Source: Acidobacterium sp. (lineage in GTDB: Bacteria > Acidobacteriota > Terriglobia > Terriglobales > Acidobacteriaceae). From it: a stretch of 55,036 nucleotides of DNA. Where the stretch lies: contig PKVY01000139.1 of assembly GCA_003131625.1 (NCBI GenBank), positions 476 through 55,511 of the forward strand. The letters are read 5' to 3'. Each line of letters starts with the position of its first letter. The first letter of the stretch is position 1. Under the pieces are notes generated by a model. That model was not told where the DNA came from. It searched no databases and saw nothing but the letters and a program-made list of their open reading frames with translations. Positions 17,054 to 26,212 of this stretch are shown one piece after another. Made by a program: the position numbers and the translations under genes.

Positions 17054-18682
17054 GTGCCTGATTCGAAGAAGCCGGTTGTACTGACGATTTTGGATGGATG
17101 GGGCTATCGCCCGCAGATCGAAAACAACGCGATCGCGCTGGCGCGCAAGCCGGTGTACGACAAGCTGCTCGAGGAGTATCCGAACACGCTGCTGCATGCG
17201 TCGGATCACTTTGTGGGGCTGCCGGATGGGCAGATGGGCAACAGCGAAGTGGGACATCTGAACATCGGCGCGGGGCGCATCGTGCAGATGGACATCACCC
17301 GCATCGACGCGCTGATCGCGAATGGGGAATTCTTCAGGCATCCGACGATTGTCGAGGCTTTGCAGAAAGCGCGGAAGACACAGCTGCATCTGTTTGGGCT
17401 GGTGTCGGACGGCGGCGTGCACTCGCATCAGGAGCATTTGTATGCGCTGCTGAAGGCTGCGAAGCAGCAAGGCGTCGAGAGGGTCTTCGTGCATGCCTTT
17501 ATGGATGGACGCGACACGCTGCCGACCAGCGGAGCGGGGTATCTGGCGGCGCTTGAACAGAAGATGCGCGAGTTTGGCGGGAAACTGGCCAGCGTCTCGG
17601 GGCGCTATTACGCGATGGATCGCGACCGGCGATGGGAGCGCGAGAAGAAGGCCTTCGACGCGATGGTGAAGGGGCAAGCCGAGGGCGGCGCTTACAAGGA
17701 TGCGGTTGCGAGGGTGAAGGAGTCGTACAACAACGGCACGACGGACGAGTTTATTGTGCCGTTCGTGGTTACAGATGAGCCCGGGAAGCCGAACGGGCTG
17801 ATCCGCGACGAGGACGTGTGCCTCATGTTCAATTTCCGCGCGGATCGGGCGCGTCAGATTACGCGGGTTCTGGCGCGGAACAGCGGGCTGAGCAAAGAGG
17901 CGGGGCGCGAGCTGCCGTCGTGGGAGGAACTGGACGCGACGATTCCGCGCAGCGAGATTCCGAGCAGGCTGCACTACGTGTGTATGACGCAGTACGACAA
18001 GAATTTCACGCTGCCGATGGTCATCCGTCCGGAGTCGATGGAGAACCTGCTGGCGGATACGATGGCGCAGGCGAATTTGCGGAACCTGCGCGTGGCGGAG
18101 ACGGAAAAGTACGCGCACGTGACGTATTTCTTCAACGGCGGGATCGAGAAGCCGTTTCCTGGGGAGGATCGGATTCTGATCCCATCACAGAAAGTGGCGA
18201 CGTACGATCTTGCACCGGAGATGTCGGCGGCGGGGATCGCGGACACGGTGGTGAAGGCGGTGAACGACCGGGCATTCGATGTGGTGGTGGTGAACTTCGC
18301 GAATGCAGATATGGTGGGGCACTCGGGACGACTGGAGCCGACCATCAAAGCGGTCGAGACGGTGGACGCGTGCCTGGGGCGGATTTATCAGGCGATGAAA
18401 CAGCGAGGCGGTGGGGCGTGGCTGATCACCGCGGATCACGGCAACGCGGAGCTGATGGTCGATCCCGTCACGGGCGGGCCGCACACGGCGCACACGACGA
18501 ATCCGGTGCCGTTCATCTTTGTGAGCGAGGATGCGAAGCAGTATTCGATGCGTCCGGATGGATCGCTGCGCGATATTTCGCCAACGATTCTGGGGCTGCT
18601 CAACCTTGCGGAGCCGCAGCAGATGACGGGCGGGGATCTGCGGGTTAAAAGCAGGCAGCAGGCACCAGGCAGTAGGGAGTAG
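17054..18682 (+). CDS. gpmI: 2,3-bisphosphoglycerate-independent phosphoglycerate mutase
   Basis: Interconverts 3- and 2-phosphoglycerate with two Mn ions; alkaline-phosphatase superfamily. The start [20 protein letters not shown] holds the first metal Asp. [20 protein letters not shown] holds the phosphorylated Ser; [20 protein letters not shown] and [14 protein letters not shown] form the substrate site. [20 protein letters not shown] and [15 protein letters not shown] supply the second metal site. GTG 17054 has GAGGAG 6 bases upstream. 542 residues is long for the family; the last 11 ([11 protein letters not shown]) come from a heptamer repeat array. A strong terminator follows. Confidence 0.96.
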   Translation: MPDSKKPVVLTILDGWGYRPQIENNAIALARKPVYDKLLEEYPNTLLHASDHFVGLPDGQMGNSEVGHLNIGAGRIVQMDITRIDALIANGEFFRHPTIVEALQKARKTQLHLFGLVSDGGVHSHQEHLYALLKAAKQQGVERVFVHAFMDGRDTLPTSGAGYLAALEQKMREFGGKLASVSGRYYAMDRDRRWEREKKAFDAMVKGQAEGGAYKDAVARVKESYNNGTTDEFIVPFVVTDEPGKPNGLIRDEDVCLMFNFRADRARQITRVLARNSGLSKEAGRELPSWEELDATIPRSEIPSRLHYVCMTQYDKNFTLPMVIRPESMENLLADTMAQANLRNLRVAETEKYAHVTYFFNGGIEKPFPGEDRILIPSQKVATYDLAPEMSAAGIADTVVKAVNDRAFDVVVVNFANADMVGHSGRLEPTIKAVETVDACLGRIYQAMKQRGGGAWLITADHGNAELMVDPVTGGPHTAHTTNPVPFIFVSEDAKQYSMRPDGSLRDISPTILGLLNLAEPQQMTGGDLRVKSRQQAPGSRE

Positions 18683-18685
18683 AAA
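18651..18685. repeat. Heptamer array GCAGGCA-like, inside the gpmI 3' end
   Basis: Five units in strict 7-base phase: GCAGGCA, GCAGGCA, CCAGGCA, GTAGGGA, GTAGAAA. The array supplies the last codons and the stop of gpmI, and reads differently in each frame because 7 is not a multiple of 3. Confidence 0.8.
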
Positions 18686-18690
18686 AACGA

Positions 18691-18741
18691 GTGGGCTCGT
18701 TCCGGGATCGAATCCCTGGGACGAGCCCGCTGCGTTTTTTT
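18691..18741 (+). terminator. Rho-independent terminator of gpmI
   Basis: GGGCTCGT (18693-18700) pairs with ACGAGCCC (18721-18728), with further pairing inside the loop (TCCGGGA against TCCCTGGGA). A run of seven T follows at 18735-18741, 8 bases after the gpmI stop begins the stem. Confidence 0.85.
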
Positions 18742-18810
18742 GGGGGGCCGATCGCTTCCGGGCTGAGTCCCGCCTCCGATCCTTCAGAGAGCGTGCATCG
18801 AGAGATCTAA

Positions 18811-18838
18811 CCTGGCAGGCCAGGGTCTCTGGTATGCT
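18811..18838 (+). promoter_or_regulatory. Palindrome overlapping a candidate promoter
   Basis: CCTGGC-AG-GCCAGG (18811-18824) lies just upstream of a TATGCT box (18833-18838) that could be the -10 site for the GH172-like gene at 18954. A repressor bound there would cover the -35 region. The interval 18742-18953 holds no gene. Confidence 0.35.
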
Positions 18839-18953
18839 GCACGATGGCTCGCGGGGGCGGCGTTCCCACAGAGCCAGCAGGCGCTCGAGCCTGCAAAGGT
18901 ATAACAACCTCTGCTGACGAGGGCCGGTTCTTCAAAAGAAGGAGACCAGCGCG

Positions 18954-20105
18954 ATGCGAGAAGCCCTGATAGCGGTGATGATGGCGGTTTGTGCGGCGGG
19001 AGCCTGGGGGCAGGCCGCGCCGTGGATGCCGGATGTGACCCAGCAGCAGACTTATGCCTGGCACCACACTTCGAGCGCCGAGCCCACGGGTGGCAATCGC
19101 GATGCCATGGCGATTACGCCGGGACAGACCATGACGATTCTGGATACCGACGGACCCGGGGAGGTCTCGCACCTCTGGTTCACCATCGACAGCCCGGAGC
19201 CGTATCACCTGAAGCGCATCGTGCTGCGCATTTATTGGGATGGAGAAGAGAACCCCAGTGTGGAGACACCGATCGGCGACTTCTTCGGGCTGGGTCTGGG
19301 GGTCTACTACACCTGGCAATCGGAAATGCTTTCGGTGGGAAATACCAGGGCGCTGAATTGTTTCTTCCCCATGCCGTATCAGAAGCACGCGCGCATTACT
19401 GTCACCAATGAAGGGAAGATGACAGTCCAGAACCTGTATTACAACATCGACTATCGCATCGACGCGCGCCCGTTGCCGCCGGGGACCTTGTATTTCCATG
19501 CGCAGTACCGGCAGGCACAGCCGAACCACGGCTGGACGAATGAATGGTACGAAAACGGCGATCCACTCGTGAACTATCGGAGAAACACGGACGCCAAGGA
19601 CAACTATGTGTGGTTCGAGGCGAAAGGGCATGGCCAGTTCGTCGGCGTAACGATGTCGGTGCTGCAGAACCAGGACGGCTGGTGGGGTGAGGGAGACCCG
19701 ATGTTTTTCATCGATAACGCCGAGACGCCGATGGGACCGGGCGGCACCGGCTCAGAAGATTACTTTCTGGGCGCATGGGATTTCGGAGGGGCGTCGTTTG
19801 CCTATCCGCTCTACGGAGCGCCCATTGTGGGCAAGGAACTGGCGGGAGAACGGTGGAGCGTCTACCGGTTCCATCTGGATTCTCCGATCCCATTCACAAG
19901 ATCGATGAAAGCGACGATCGAGCACGGGCACGCCAACCATCGGTCGGATAACTTCTATTCCGTTGCGTATTGGTATCAGGCGGAGCCGCACATGCCGTTT
20001 CCGCCGCTGCCGTCGATGGATGGCCGGATTCCAACGCTGCAGATCGTGGGCGGGCCGGGAAATGGGGAGGCTGGAAAACCGGCCACCGGACTCTCGCCGA
20101 AATAG
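18954..20105 (+). CDS. Secreted DUF2961 protein (GH172-like glycoside hydrolase)
   Basis: 383 residues. A signal peptide (EALIAVMMAVCAAGAWGQA) is followed by the DUF2961 double jelly-roll fold: TDGPGEVSHLWFTIDSPEP, RIVLRIYWDGEENPSVETPI, GDFFGLGLG, FPMPYQKHARITVTNEG. Later come FFIDNAETPMGPGGTGSEDY and YRFHLDSPIPFTRSMKATIE. DUF2961 contains the GH172 family, whose characterised members act on arabinofuranosides and difructose anhydride. The acidic residues of VETPIGDFF and GTGSEDYF lie where the catalytic acids of that family are expected. It ends close to a convergent glycogen synthase gene. Substrate unknown; plant or microbial polysaccharide is an inference. Confidence 0.82.
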   Translation: MREALIAVMMAVCAAGAWGQAAPWMPDVTQQQTYAWHHTSSAEPTGGNRDAMAITPGQTMTILDTDGPGEVSHLWFTIDSPEPYHLKRIVLRIYWDGEENPSVETPIGDFFGLGLGVYYTWQSEMLSVGNTRALNCFFPMPYQKHARITVTNEGKMTVQNLYYNIDYRIDARPLPPGTLYFHAQYRQAQPNHGWTNEWYENGDPLVNYRRNTDAKDNYVWFEAKGHGQFVGVTMSVLQNQDGWWGEGDPMFFIDNAETPMGPGGTGSEDYFLGAWDFGGASFAYPLYGAPIVGKELAGERWSVYRFHLDSPIPFTRSMKATIEHGHANHRSDNFYSVAYWYQAEPHMPFPPLPSMDGRIPTLQIVGGPGNGEAGKPATGLSPK

Positions 20106-20126
20106 GCAACGGCCGGCCGGGCGCGG

Positions 20127-21368
20127 CTACGGATTGCGGCTGTCGATCAGCCGACGGTAAAGTCCGATGGTCTGTTCGGCGATGGTGGACCAGGAGAATT
20201 TCTCTTCGGCACGTTTGCGGCCGGCATCGCCGAAGCGGCGTGCTTTATCGGGATCGGCGAGCAGGGCGGAGATTTTTGCGGCGAGATCGCGCGAGAACTG
20301 TTGCGGATGAAGAGGAAAGCTGGTGACCGGGTTCTGGTCAAACGGAACCAGGTAGCCGGTTACACCATCGACGACGACTTCGAGGATACCGCCGGTGGCG
20401 CTGGCGACGACAGGCGCGCGGCAGGCCATGGCCTCGAGATTGATGATGCCGAAGGGCTCATAGACGGATGGGCAGCAGAAGACGCTGCAGTTGCTGTAGA
20501 GCTGGATGGCCTCGGGCTTGGTGAGCATCTTCTCGATCCATATGACCCGCGGATTGACAGCGCGGAGGCGGTCGATTTTCTCGCGCATCTCGGCTCCGAT
20601 CTCCGGCGTGTCGGGAGCCCCGGCGCAGAGAACGACCTGGGTTTGCGGAGGCAGGTGAGGGATGGCATCGACCAGATGCGTGACGCCCTTTTGGCGGGTG
20701 ATGCGGCCGACGAAGAGGACATAAGGACGGGAGGGATCGACACCGTACTCGACGAGGGCCGCGTTGCGAGTGGTCTTTTGATACTCCTGCAGATCGATGC
20801 CGTTGTAGATGACGTGGATCCGGTTGGGATTGATCTCAGGATAGGCGCGGAGGATATCGGCCCGCGTGCCCTGGGAGACGGCGATCACGGCGTCGGCATC
20901 GAGAATCGCAGTGCGCTCCATCCAGGAGCTCATGACGTAGCCGCTGCCGAGCTGCTCGGCCTTCCAGGCGCGCAAAGGTTCGAGACTGTGAGTAGTGAGG
21001 ACAAAGGGAATGTTGTAGAGCTTCTTTGCGAGGAGACCCGCCATCGCGACATACCAGGTATGGGTGTGGACGATGTCGATGGCGGAGAGAGACGTAATCT
21101 GAGCGAGGTTGAGGCTGAAGGTCTCAAGGGCAGCCTTGAATTTCTCCTGGGTGCCGTCGGTGATGATGGACCAGGGCTCGGCGCCCCGGACATGGAGGTT
21201 GCCTTTGTCGGATAACTGATCGCCCCAGCAGTGGACTTCGACCTCGATGGATTTCGCGAGCTCGCGGCTGAGGTACTCAACGTGGACGCCGGCGCCACCA
21301 TAAACAAGGGGTGGGTACTCTCGGGTCATCAGACCGACGCGCAAAGAAGCCTCCGGGACGAGTTCCAT
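20127..21368 (-). CDS. glgA: Glycogen synthase, actinobacterial-type GlgA/GlgM
   Basis: 413 residues, a GT-B glycosyltransferase acting on nucleotide-glucose. The start LRVGLMTREYPPLVYGGAGV with HVEYLSRELAK matches the short GlgA/GlgM group (alpha-1,4-glucan or maltose-1-phosphate synthase) and not the KTGGL-type E. coli enzyme. DIVHTHTWYVAMAGLLAKKL, VIYNGIDLQEYQ, YVLFVGRITRQKGVTHLVDA and the E-x7-E motif EPFGIINLEAMACRAPVVAS follow in order. ATG 21368 is used; a further open 63 residues upstream lack family similarity. No glgB, glgC or glgE is in the window, so glycogen versus maltose-1-phosphate synthesis cannot be decided. Confidence 0.85.
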   Translation of the reverse strand: MELVPEASLRVGLMTREYPPLVYGGAGVHVEYLSRELAKSIEVEVHCWGDQLSDKGNLHVRGAEPWSIITDGTQEKFKAALETFSLNLAQITSLSAIDIVHTHTWYVAMAGLLAKKLYNIPFVLTTHSLEPLRAWKAEQLGSGYVMSSWMERTAILDADAVIAVSQGTRADILRAYPEINPNRIHVIYNGIDLQEYQKTTRNAALVEYGVDPSRPYVLFVGRITRQKGVTHLVDAIPHLPPQTQVVLCAGAPDTPEIGAEMREKIDRLRAVNPRVIWIEKMLTKPEAIQLYSNCSVFCCPSVYEPFGIINLEAMACRAPVVASATGGILEVVVDGVTGYLVPFDQNPVTSFPLHPQQFSRDLAAKISALLADPDKARRFGDAGRKRAEEKFSWSTIAEQTIGLYRRLIDSRNP

Positions 21369-21747
21369 CTTACGGTGTTTCCAGGAATGCAATACCTCAT
21401 CGCAGTAACGGGATTTGCCGGTTCGCTCAAGCTCCCGAGCGGCGAAGGCTGGCTGGCCACGATTTGGCATGGCGCTTTCGACCGAGCAGGCTTGGCCCAT
21501 GCGAGACTCGGCAAATAGGATGCAAAAACCGGGATTAACTGAATCGTTACTGACCACCGATTACGGTATTCGATTGAAAGGACAGGGCCTGTTCGGTTGC
21601 GGACATGCATGTTCGCTTTTGGACGGGAAAGTCGTTTCGAGGGAGGGACGGCGCGGCGCAGCCCTATGAAAATGCGTTGTCCGTGATATTCGCGAGAGTG
21701 GCATGCGGAGTGCGGGCTAGAGTGCGCTCCCCACGAATGGAGGCACC
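21369..21747. other. Divergent intergenic region, no gene
   Basis: 379 bases separate the divergent glycogen synthase and permease genes. No coding frame, repeat array or clear promoter is convincing. Only the GGAGG at 21739-21743, the ribosome site of the permease, is identified. Confidence 0.5.
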
Positions 21748-24132
21748 TTGAGCACTCTGTGGCAGGATCTACGTTATGCATTGCGGCAGCTGCGTAAGTC
21801 GCCTGGGTTCACCCTGGTGGCTTTATGCACGCTCGCCCTTGGCATCGGCGCGAACACCGCGATCTACAGCGTCATCCATGGAGCGCTGCGCCTTCCGTAT
21901 GACAACGCGAGCCGCATTGTTGCGGTAGAGAATGTCTATCCGCAGGGATCGTACTTTGCCAATTCGTGGCCGGATTTTCTGCAGTGGAGGAGTCAGCAGA
22001 AGAGCTTCACGCAACTGGCCGCGACGTTCACGGTTCGCTCGACGTGGACCGGGGCAGGCGAGCCGCAATTGCTGAACGTGGGCCTGGCGAGCGATGGGTA
22101 TTTTGGTGTCTATGGCGTGGGGCCGATTCTGGGACGGGCGCTGGCTCCGGGAGATCATCAAAAAGGTGCTGCGCCGATGTGCCTGCTGGTTGCAGATTTC
22201 TGGCGCACGCAATTCGGGAGCGATCCGCAGGTTCTGGGCAAGCCACTTAACCTGAACGGCAAGACATGCACGATCATCGGTGTCATGCCGAAGATGGTCC
22301 CGGAGGGGTTTCGTCCGGTGCAGGTGTGGGCGCCGATGGAACTGCAGCCTCCTTACATCGAGCACGGGACGAATTATCTGTTCACTGTCGGGTTGCTGCG
22401 GCCGGGAGTGAGCCTGTTGCAGGCGCAGGCTGAACTGCGGGGAATTCAGGCGCAGATCGACAAGCAATTTCCCAACAATTCCCACGGGATCGATGTCGAG
22501 CTGCTTTCGCAGGAAGTGTTCGGAGACCTGCGCTCCATCATGAACATCCTGCTGGCAGCGGTTGCTTTTATTCTGCTCATCGCGTGCGTGAACCTCGCGA
22601 ACATGCTGCTGGCGCGGGCCGCGGATCGCGAGCGGGAATTCGCGATTCGCCGTGCACTGGGGGCTTCGCCGCGCCGGATGGTGAGACAGGCTCTGACGGA
22701 AAGCCTGCTTCTCTCCGTCGGCGGCGCGGCGGCGGGTCTGGTCCTGGCGGTGGGACTGATTCACATCCCGGTGGCGGCATGGCCCAAGGGGCTACAGCCA
22801 CCTTCCAGCGTGCATCTTGACGGCATCGTGCTGGCGTTCACTTTGGGCCTTGGCCTCGCGACGGGGCTTTTGTTTGGCATGATTCCGGCGCTGCGCATTC
22901 TGCGCCAGCGGGAAAACGCAGCGATGCAGCAGGGCCGCTCGGTCACCGACTCACGGGAGCACCAGTTCACGCGCTCCAGCCTGGTGGTTGCGGAGATTGC
23001 GCTTTCGATGCTTCTGGTGGCCGGCTCTCTGAACATGGCGTTCTACTTTCTGCGGCTGTTGCGCGTCGATCCCGGAGTGAATCCGCAGAACGTGCTTACG
23101 ATGGGCATTACGCTTTCTCCGGCCCGGTACTCGGATCCGGCGCAAATGGGGCGCTTCTATGACGCGGTTCTGGAGAAACTCGCTGCATTGCCGGGGGTGA
23201 GCCATGTTGCCGGTTCCGTCGATATGCCGTTCAATGGGGCCAACGCCAACGGAGACTTCAGCTATGAGGGGCAGCCCGGCGGAACAGCGGATCGCAATCC
23301 CTTTGCGGATATGCATTCCGTGACGCCCGGTTTCTTCGCGACCGTGCAGACGCCGTTTCTGGAGGGGCGCGATTTCACACCGCAGGACACGGCCAGCTCG
23401 CAGAAGATAGTCATCATCAATCGTGGAATGGAACAGAAGCTGTGGCCGGGACAGAGCGCCATTGGCAAACATCTCCACTGTTGCTCGAACGATGGGAATT
23501 ACGTGATTGTCGGCGTAGTGCGGGACGTGCGTTACGCGGGTCCGGCCGCGCCGGTGGGCTTCGAGATCTATACCAATGTGCAGCAGGGTCCCATGCCATT
23601 TCTGGGATTTCTCCTGCGGATCTCCGGCGATCCGCTGGCGCTGGCGGAAAGCGCACGCCGGGCAGTTGCTTCGATCGACCCGGGACAGGCGGTTTCGAAT
23701 ATCACGTCGCTGGAGACGCTGGCGCAGGCGTCGATCGCCGGCCAGCGAACCTCGACCATGGTTACCGGCATTCTCGGCGCACTGGCGCTGCTGCTGGCCA
23801 GCGTGGGCGTCTACGGTGTGATTGCCTACTCGGTGAGCCGGCGGGAGCGGGAGTTTGGGATCCGCATGGCGCTGGGCGCCGATCGTGGCGCGATCATGAC
23901 GCTTCTGTTCTCGGGCGCGCTGAAGCTGATGATCATCGGCGTTGTGATCGGCGCGGGCCTGGTGATCGCGATGCGGGCCTGGATGGATTCGCTGATTGGC
24001 GCCACGGGAACGAGTGCCGGGGCGTTGCTGAGCGCGGGGATTCTGCTGTGCGCGGTCGCATCCATCGCGGCGCTGGTTCCGGCCCGCCGCGCAACGCGGA
24101 TCCAACCGGTGCAGGCGCTGCGAACGGAGTGA
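21748..24132 (+). CDS. Duplicated orphan MacB/FtsX-type ABC permease
   Basis: 794 residues. The start LWQDLRYALRQLRKSPGFTL with TLALGIGANTAIYSVIHGAL is the signature of the acidobacterial duplicated orphan permeases. Two copies of the unit 'periplasmic MacB-core then FtsX helices' follow: the first FtsX block near residues 270-400 (LLIACVNLANMLLARAADRE, REFAIRRALGASPRRMVRQA), the second near 665-790 (GVYGVIAYSVSRREREFGIR, MALGADRGAIMTLLFSGALK, ending in PARRATRIQPVQALRTE). No ATPase gene is adjacent, as usual for this group. TTG 21748 is the start, with GGAGG 4-5 bases upstream. Substrate unknown. It is the strongest phylum marker in the window. Confidence 0.93.
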   Translation: MSTLWQDLRYALRQLRKSPGFTLVALCTLALGIGANTAIYSVIHGALRLPYDNASRIVAVENVYPQGSYFANSWPDFLQWRSQQKSFTQLAATFTVRSTWTGAGEPQLLNVGLASDGYFGVYGVGPILGRALAPGDHQKGAAPMCLLVADFWRTQFGSDPQVLGKPLNLNGKTCTIIGVMPKMVPEGFRPVQVWAPMELQPPYIEHGTNYLFTVGLLRPGVSLLQAQAELRGIQAQIDKQFPNNSHGIDVELLSQEVFGDLRSIMNILLAAVAFILLIACVNLANMLLARAADREREFAIRRALGASPRRMVRQALTESLLLSVGGAAAGLVLAVGLIHIPVAAWPKGLQPPSSVHLDGIVLAFTLGLGLATGLLFGMIPALRILRQRENAAMQQGRSVTDSREHQFTRSSLVVAEIALSMLLVAGSLNMAFYFLRLLRVDPGVNPQNVLTMGITLSPARYSDPAQMGRFYDAVLEKLAALPGVSHVAGSVDMPFNGANANGDFSYEGQPGGTADRNPFADMHSVTPGFFATVQTPFLEGRDFTPQDTASSQKIVIINRGMEQKLWPGQSAIGKHLHCCSNDGNYVIVGVVRDVRYAGPAAPVGFEIYTNVQQGPMPFLGFLLRISGDPLALAESARRAVASIDPGQAVSNITSLETLAQASIAGQRTSTMVTGILGALALLLASVGVYGVIAYSVSRREREFGIRMALGADRGAIMTLLFSGALKLMIIGVVIGAGLVIAMRAWMDSLIGATGTSAGALLSAGILLCAVASIAALVPARRATRIQPVQALRTE

Positions 24133-24169
24133 AAGATTCGCGGACCGGCCGGGGTGCGGCCGATCTGGA

Positions 24170-24430
24170 TCAGGCTGCCTGCTCCAGGTCGATCTCCGGA
24201 GGGAGGAAGGTCAGCATCCAGCAGTGGTCAAACCTGCGGGTTGCAACTGTGTATCCGGAGAAAAACACGGTATAGAGGCCATCGGGGAGATCCGACGGCT
24301 CATCCTGGATCCTGCATCGCGTGTAAACCCGGGCCTTAGTGGACGATTCCTTCCATGTGAGCAGCGTGCAGTGGGCTTCACGATCCATGCCCCTCAACAC
24401 TCCCGGCACTCGGACAACCGATGACTTCAC
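24170..24430 (-). CDS. Small conserved-looking protein, unknown
   Basis: 86 residues from GTG 24430, with AAGGATC 7 bases upstream. VVRVPGVLRGMDREAHCTLL, a TKARVYTRCRIQDEP strand and GLYTVFFSGYTVATRRFDHC suggest a small beta-rich fold with two or three Cys. I believe similar short proteins occur in other Acidobacteria, but I cannot name a domain; a PilZ-like fold is one possibility. It lies convergent to the duplicated permease. Confidence 0.5.
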   Translation of the reverse strand: MKSSVVRVPGVLRGMDREAHCTLLTWKESSTKARVYTRCRIQDEPSDLPDGLYTVFFSGYTVATRRFDHCWMLTFLPPEIDLEQAA

Positions 24431-24531
24431 AACGCTGATCCTTAAAGTTTGATTTTCCCAGGGGTACTTGCCGGTAGATGATGAGTCGGCGGAAAAAGTT
24501 TACTCCTCAGTAAAACGCGTACCGCGAAAGC

Positions 24532-26043
24532 TCAAAAATCCATGTGCCCGCGCACGGCCTCGACCCAGACGGGGCCGCGGTCGCGGTTGTAGCCGGGATC
24601 GTCGATGTGCTGGACATCGAAGGCGAAGAAGAGACCCTTCCAGGCGTGCCAGGTGTAGTAGCTCTCGACAATGTTCTCGCGTCCATAGTTCAGGCGGCCA
24701 TCGCCGAGCAGAAAACCGAGGCCGCCGTACTTCAGATAATTCTGGTGATCCTTCTTGATGGCGTTGCTGACGAAGGCGGTGCCGATCTTGTCGGCGGGGC
24801 GATGCCAGCGCGCGCCGGCGTAGTCGCCGGCAATGACTACGGACTGCGCGTCTTCGGTGTAGGCGTAGGATTCCTCCTTGTCGTCGTTCCAGCCGAAGCG
24901 CGTGCCGACGCGGAAATTCTCGGTGATCTCCTGGGAGTTGTTCCAGCTGAAGCCGTATTTCACGGTGCCGAAGCGCTCGACGGAAGTGATCTCGGGAGCG
25001 GAGGTGAGGCCGGCGAGGTAATCCTGCACAGCAAGGCGATAGTTGCCCATATGCGCGGTGTTGGCGAAGGCGAGAATCTTTGTCGTTCCTTTGCGGCCGT
25101 GGATGAGGGAGTGGCGGAGCTCATATTCCCAGTTCTGGCCGTGGGCGCGGGAGAAGGCCCAGTCGAGCGCGATGCCATTGGCGACGACGGGCATAGCGAA
25201 GATACCGTAGCGGGCGCTCCAGTTGCGGTCATCGTATTCGAGCAGCCCACCGACGGTGTAGCCGCGGGTATCGGCAGCGTAGTCCCAGGTACCGTTGTCG
25301 TCGATGGTCCAGTTGAGGAACTGGAGATGGCTGTCGGTGGCGACCGCGTTCACATCCATGAAATCGTTCGCGCCCATCTTGCCGATGCGGGTTTCGAAGC
25401 GGCGGACCGGGACCTCGGTGGCGAGAGAGAACTGATCGCGGTCGGACTCGGTCATTTCGCTGGTAAGGCCGATGGCCTGGTGGATCCCTCCGCGGGCGAG
25501 GTAGGGTGCAGTGCCGAGGTTGGGATTGCGGACCACATCCAGGTTAGTGAATCCGGCGAGGCCCAGAGCTTCGCCAAGACCGCGGCCTCCGGCGCTCTCG
25601 AAGTCGAGGAGGAGATCGGTGTTGTAGCGGAGGCTATGGTGTGGCTGATAACCGAGGTAGAGGGTTTCGACGAGGGAGGTTTTGTATTCCCCGGCGTTGT
25701 CGAGGCTGTTGGGACCCTGGTAGGGCGAATGGAAACCGGGCTTCGCCTGGAAAATGGTGTTGGTTTGGCCAGAAATCCAGTAGCGGGATGTTTGGCTGTG
25801 GGGGAACATGGTGAGGCTGGGATCGTCGCCGGCTGCCACAGCGGGCTGCGGGGTGGGTGTTTGCGGCGGTTGTTGAGGGGCGCCGGATTGCATGAGCGCG
25901 GGGAGTGCCGGATCCCCGACCGGGGGAATCGCTGTATCGAGGTGCGGAACGGGGACATCAGGAAGGGTGGCCGAAGGACGGAGCGACTGTGCGCCCGCGG
26001 GCGGAACGCAGAGGATCGAGATGATGAGGCAACAACGCAGCAA
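24532..26043 (-). CDS. OprB-like carbohydrate-selective porin
   Basis: 503 residues, outer-membrane beta-barrel. A signal peptide (RCCLIISILCVPPAGAQ) is followed by a Pro/Gln-rich linker to about residue 75, then a barrel of alternating strands: HSQTSRYWISGQTNTIFQAK, YKTSLVETLYLGYQPHHS, TEVPVRRFETRIGKMGANDF (the OprB-type RxGKM element), and RLNYGRENIVESYYTWHAWK. The C-terminus ends in aromatic Phe (GHMDF), the outer-membrane sorting signal. TTG 26043 is chosen because AAGGAGG lies 5-8 bases upstream and the signal peptide starts there. It is divergent from an RcnR/FrmR-like regulator whose operator lies in the shared region, so metal- or aldehyde-dependent control is possible. Confidence 0.82.
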   Translation of the reverse strand: MLRCCLIISILCVPPAGAQSLRPSATLPDVPVPHLDTAIPPVGDPALPALMQSGAPQQPPQTPTPQPAVAAGDDPSLTMFPHSQTSRYWISGQTNTIFQAKPGFHSPYQGPNSLDNAGEYKTSLVETLYLGYQPHHSLRYNTDLLLDFESAGGRGLGEALGLAGFTNLDVVRNPNLGTAPYLARGGIHQAIGLTSEMTESDRDQFSLATEVPVRRFETRIGKMGANDFMDVNAVATDSHLQFLNWTIDDNGTWDYAADTRGYTVGGLLEYDDRNWSARYGIFAMPVVANGIALDWAFSRAHGQNWEYELRHSLIHGRKGTTKILAFANTAHMGNYRLAVQDYLAGLTSAPEITSVERFGTVKYGFSWNNSQEITENFRVGTRFGWNDDKEESYAYTEDAQSVVIAGDYAGARWHRPADKIGTAFVSNAIKKDHQNYLKYGGLGFLLGDGRLNYGRENIVESYYTWHAWKGLFFAFDVQHIDDPGYNRDRGPVWVEAVRGHMDF

Positions 26044-26180
26044 CGCCCCTCCTTGCAGGGCTTTGAGTGACCAGGGATGATCTTCGCCGCAGAGTTTTGC
26101 AGTTTTGCTACAGAAGAGGGATGCGGGTTGGCGGCAAAGCGCGCAACGGGAAAATCGGAGTACACTGGCCCTGGGTTTCT

Positions 26181-26204
26181 TATAGCATACCCCCCTACCA
26201 TATA
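26181..26204. promoter_or_regulatory. FrmR/RcnR-type operator
   Basis: A run of six C (26190-26195) is flanked by AT-rich half-sites, TATAGCATA to the left and TACCATATA to the right. This is the layout of FrmR and RcnR operators (G/C tract between TA-rich arms). It ends 8 bases before the regulator start at 26213 and lies 138 bases from the divergent porin start. Confidence 0.65.
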
Positions 26205-26212
26205 AGATGAAC

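Noticed and set aside
21369-21557. 63-residue N-terminal extension of glycogen synthase
   Set aside because: The frame is open, but similarity to the family starts at ATG 21368 and the extension looks like translated intergenic DNA.
24496-24516. TTTACT-CCTC-AGTAAA hairpin as a terminator
   Set aside because: No T run follows on either strand, and it lies in a 101-base gap between two minus-strand genes where its role is unclear.
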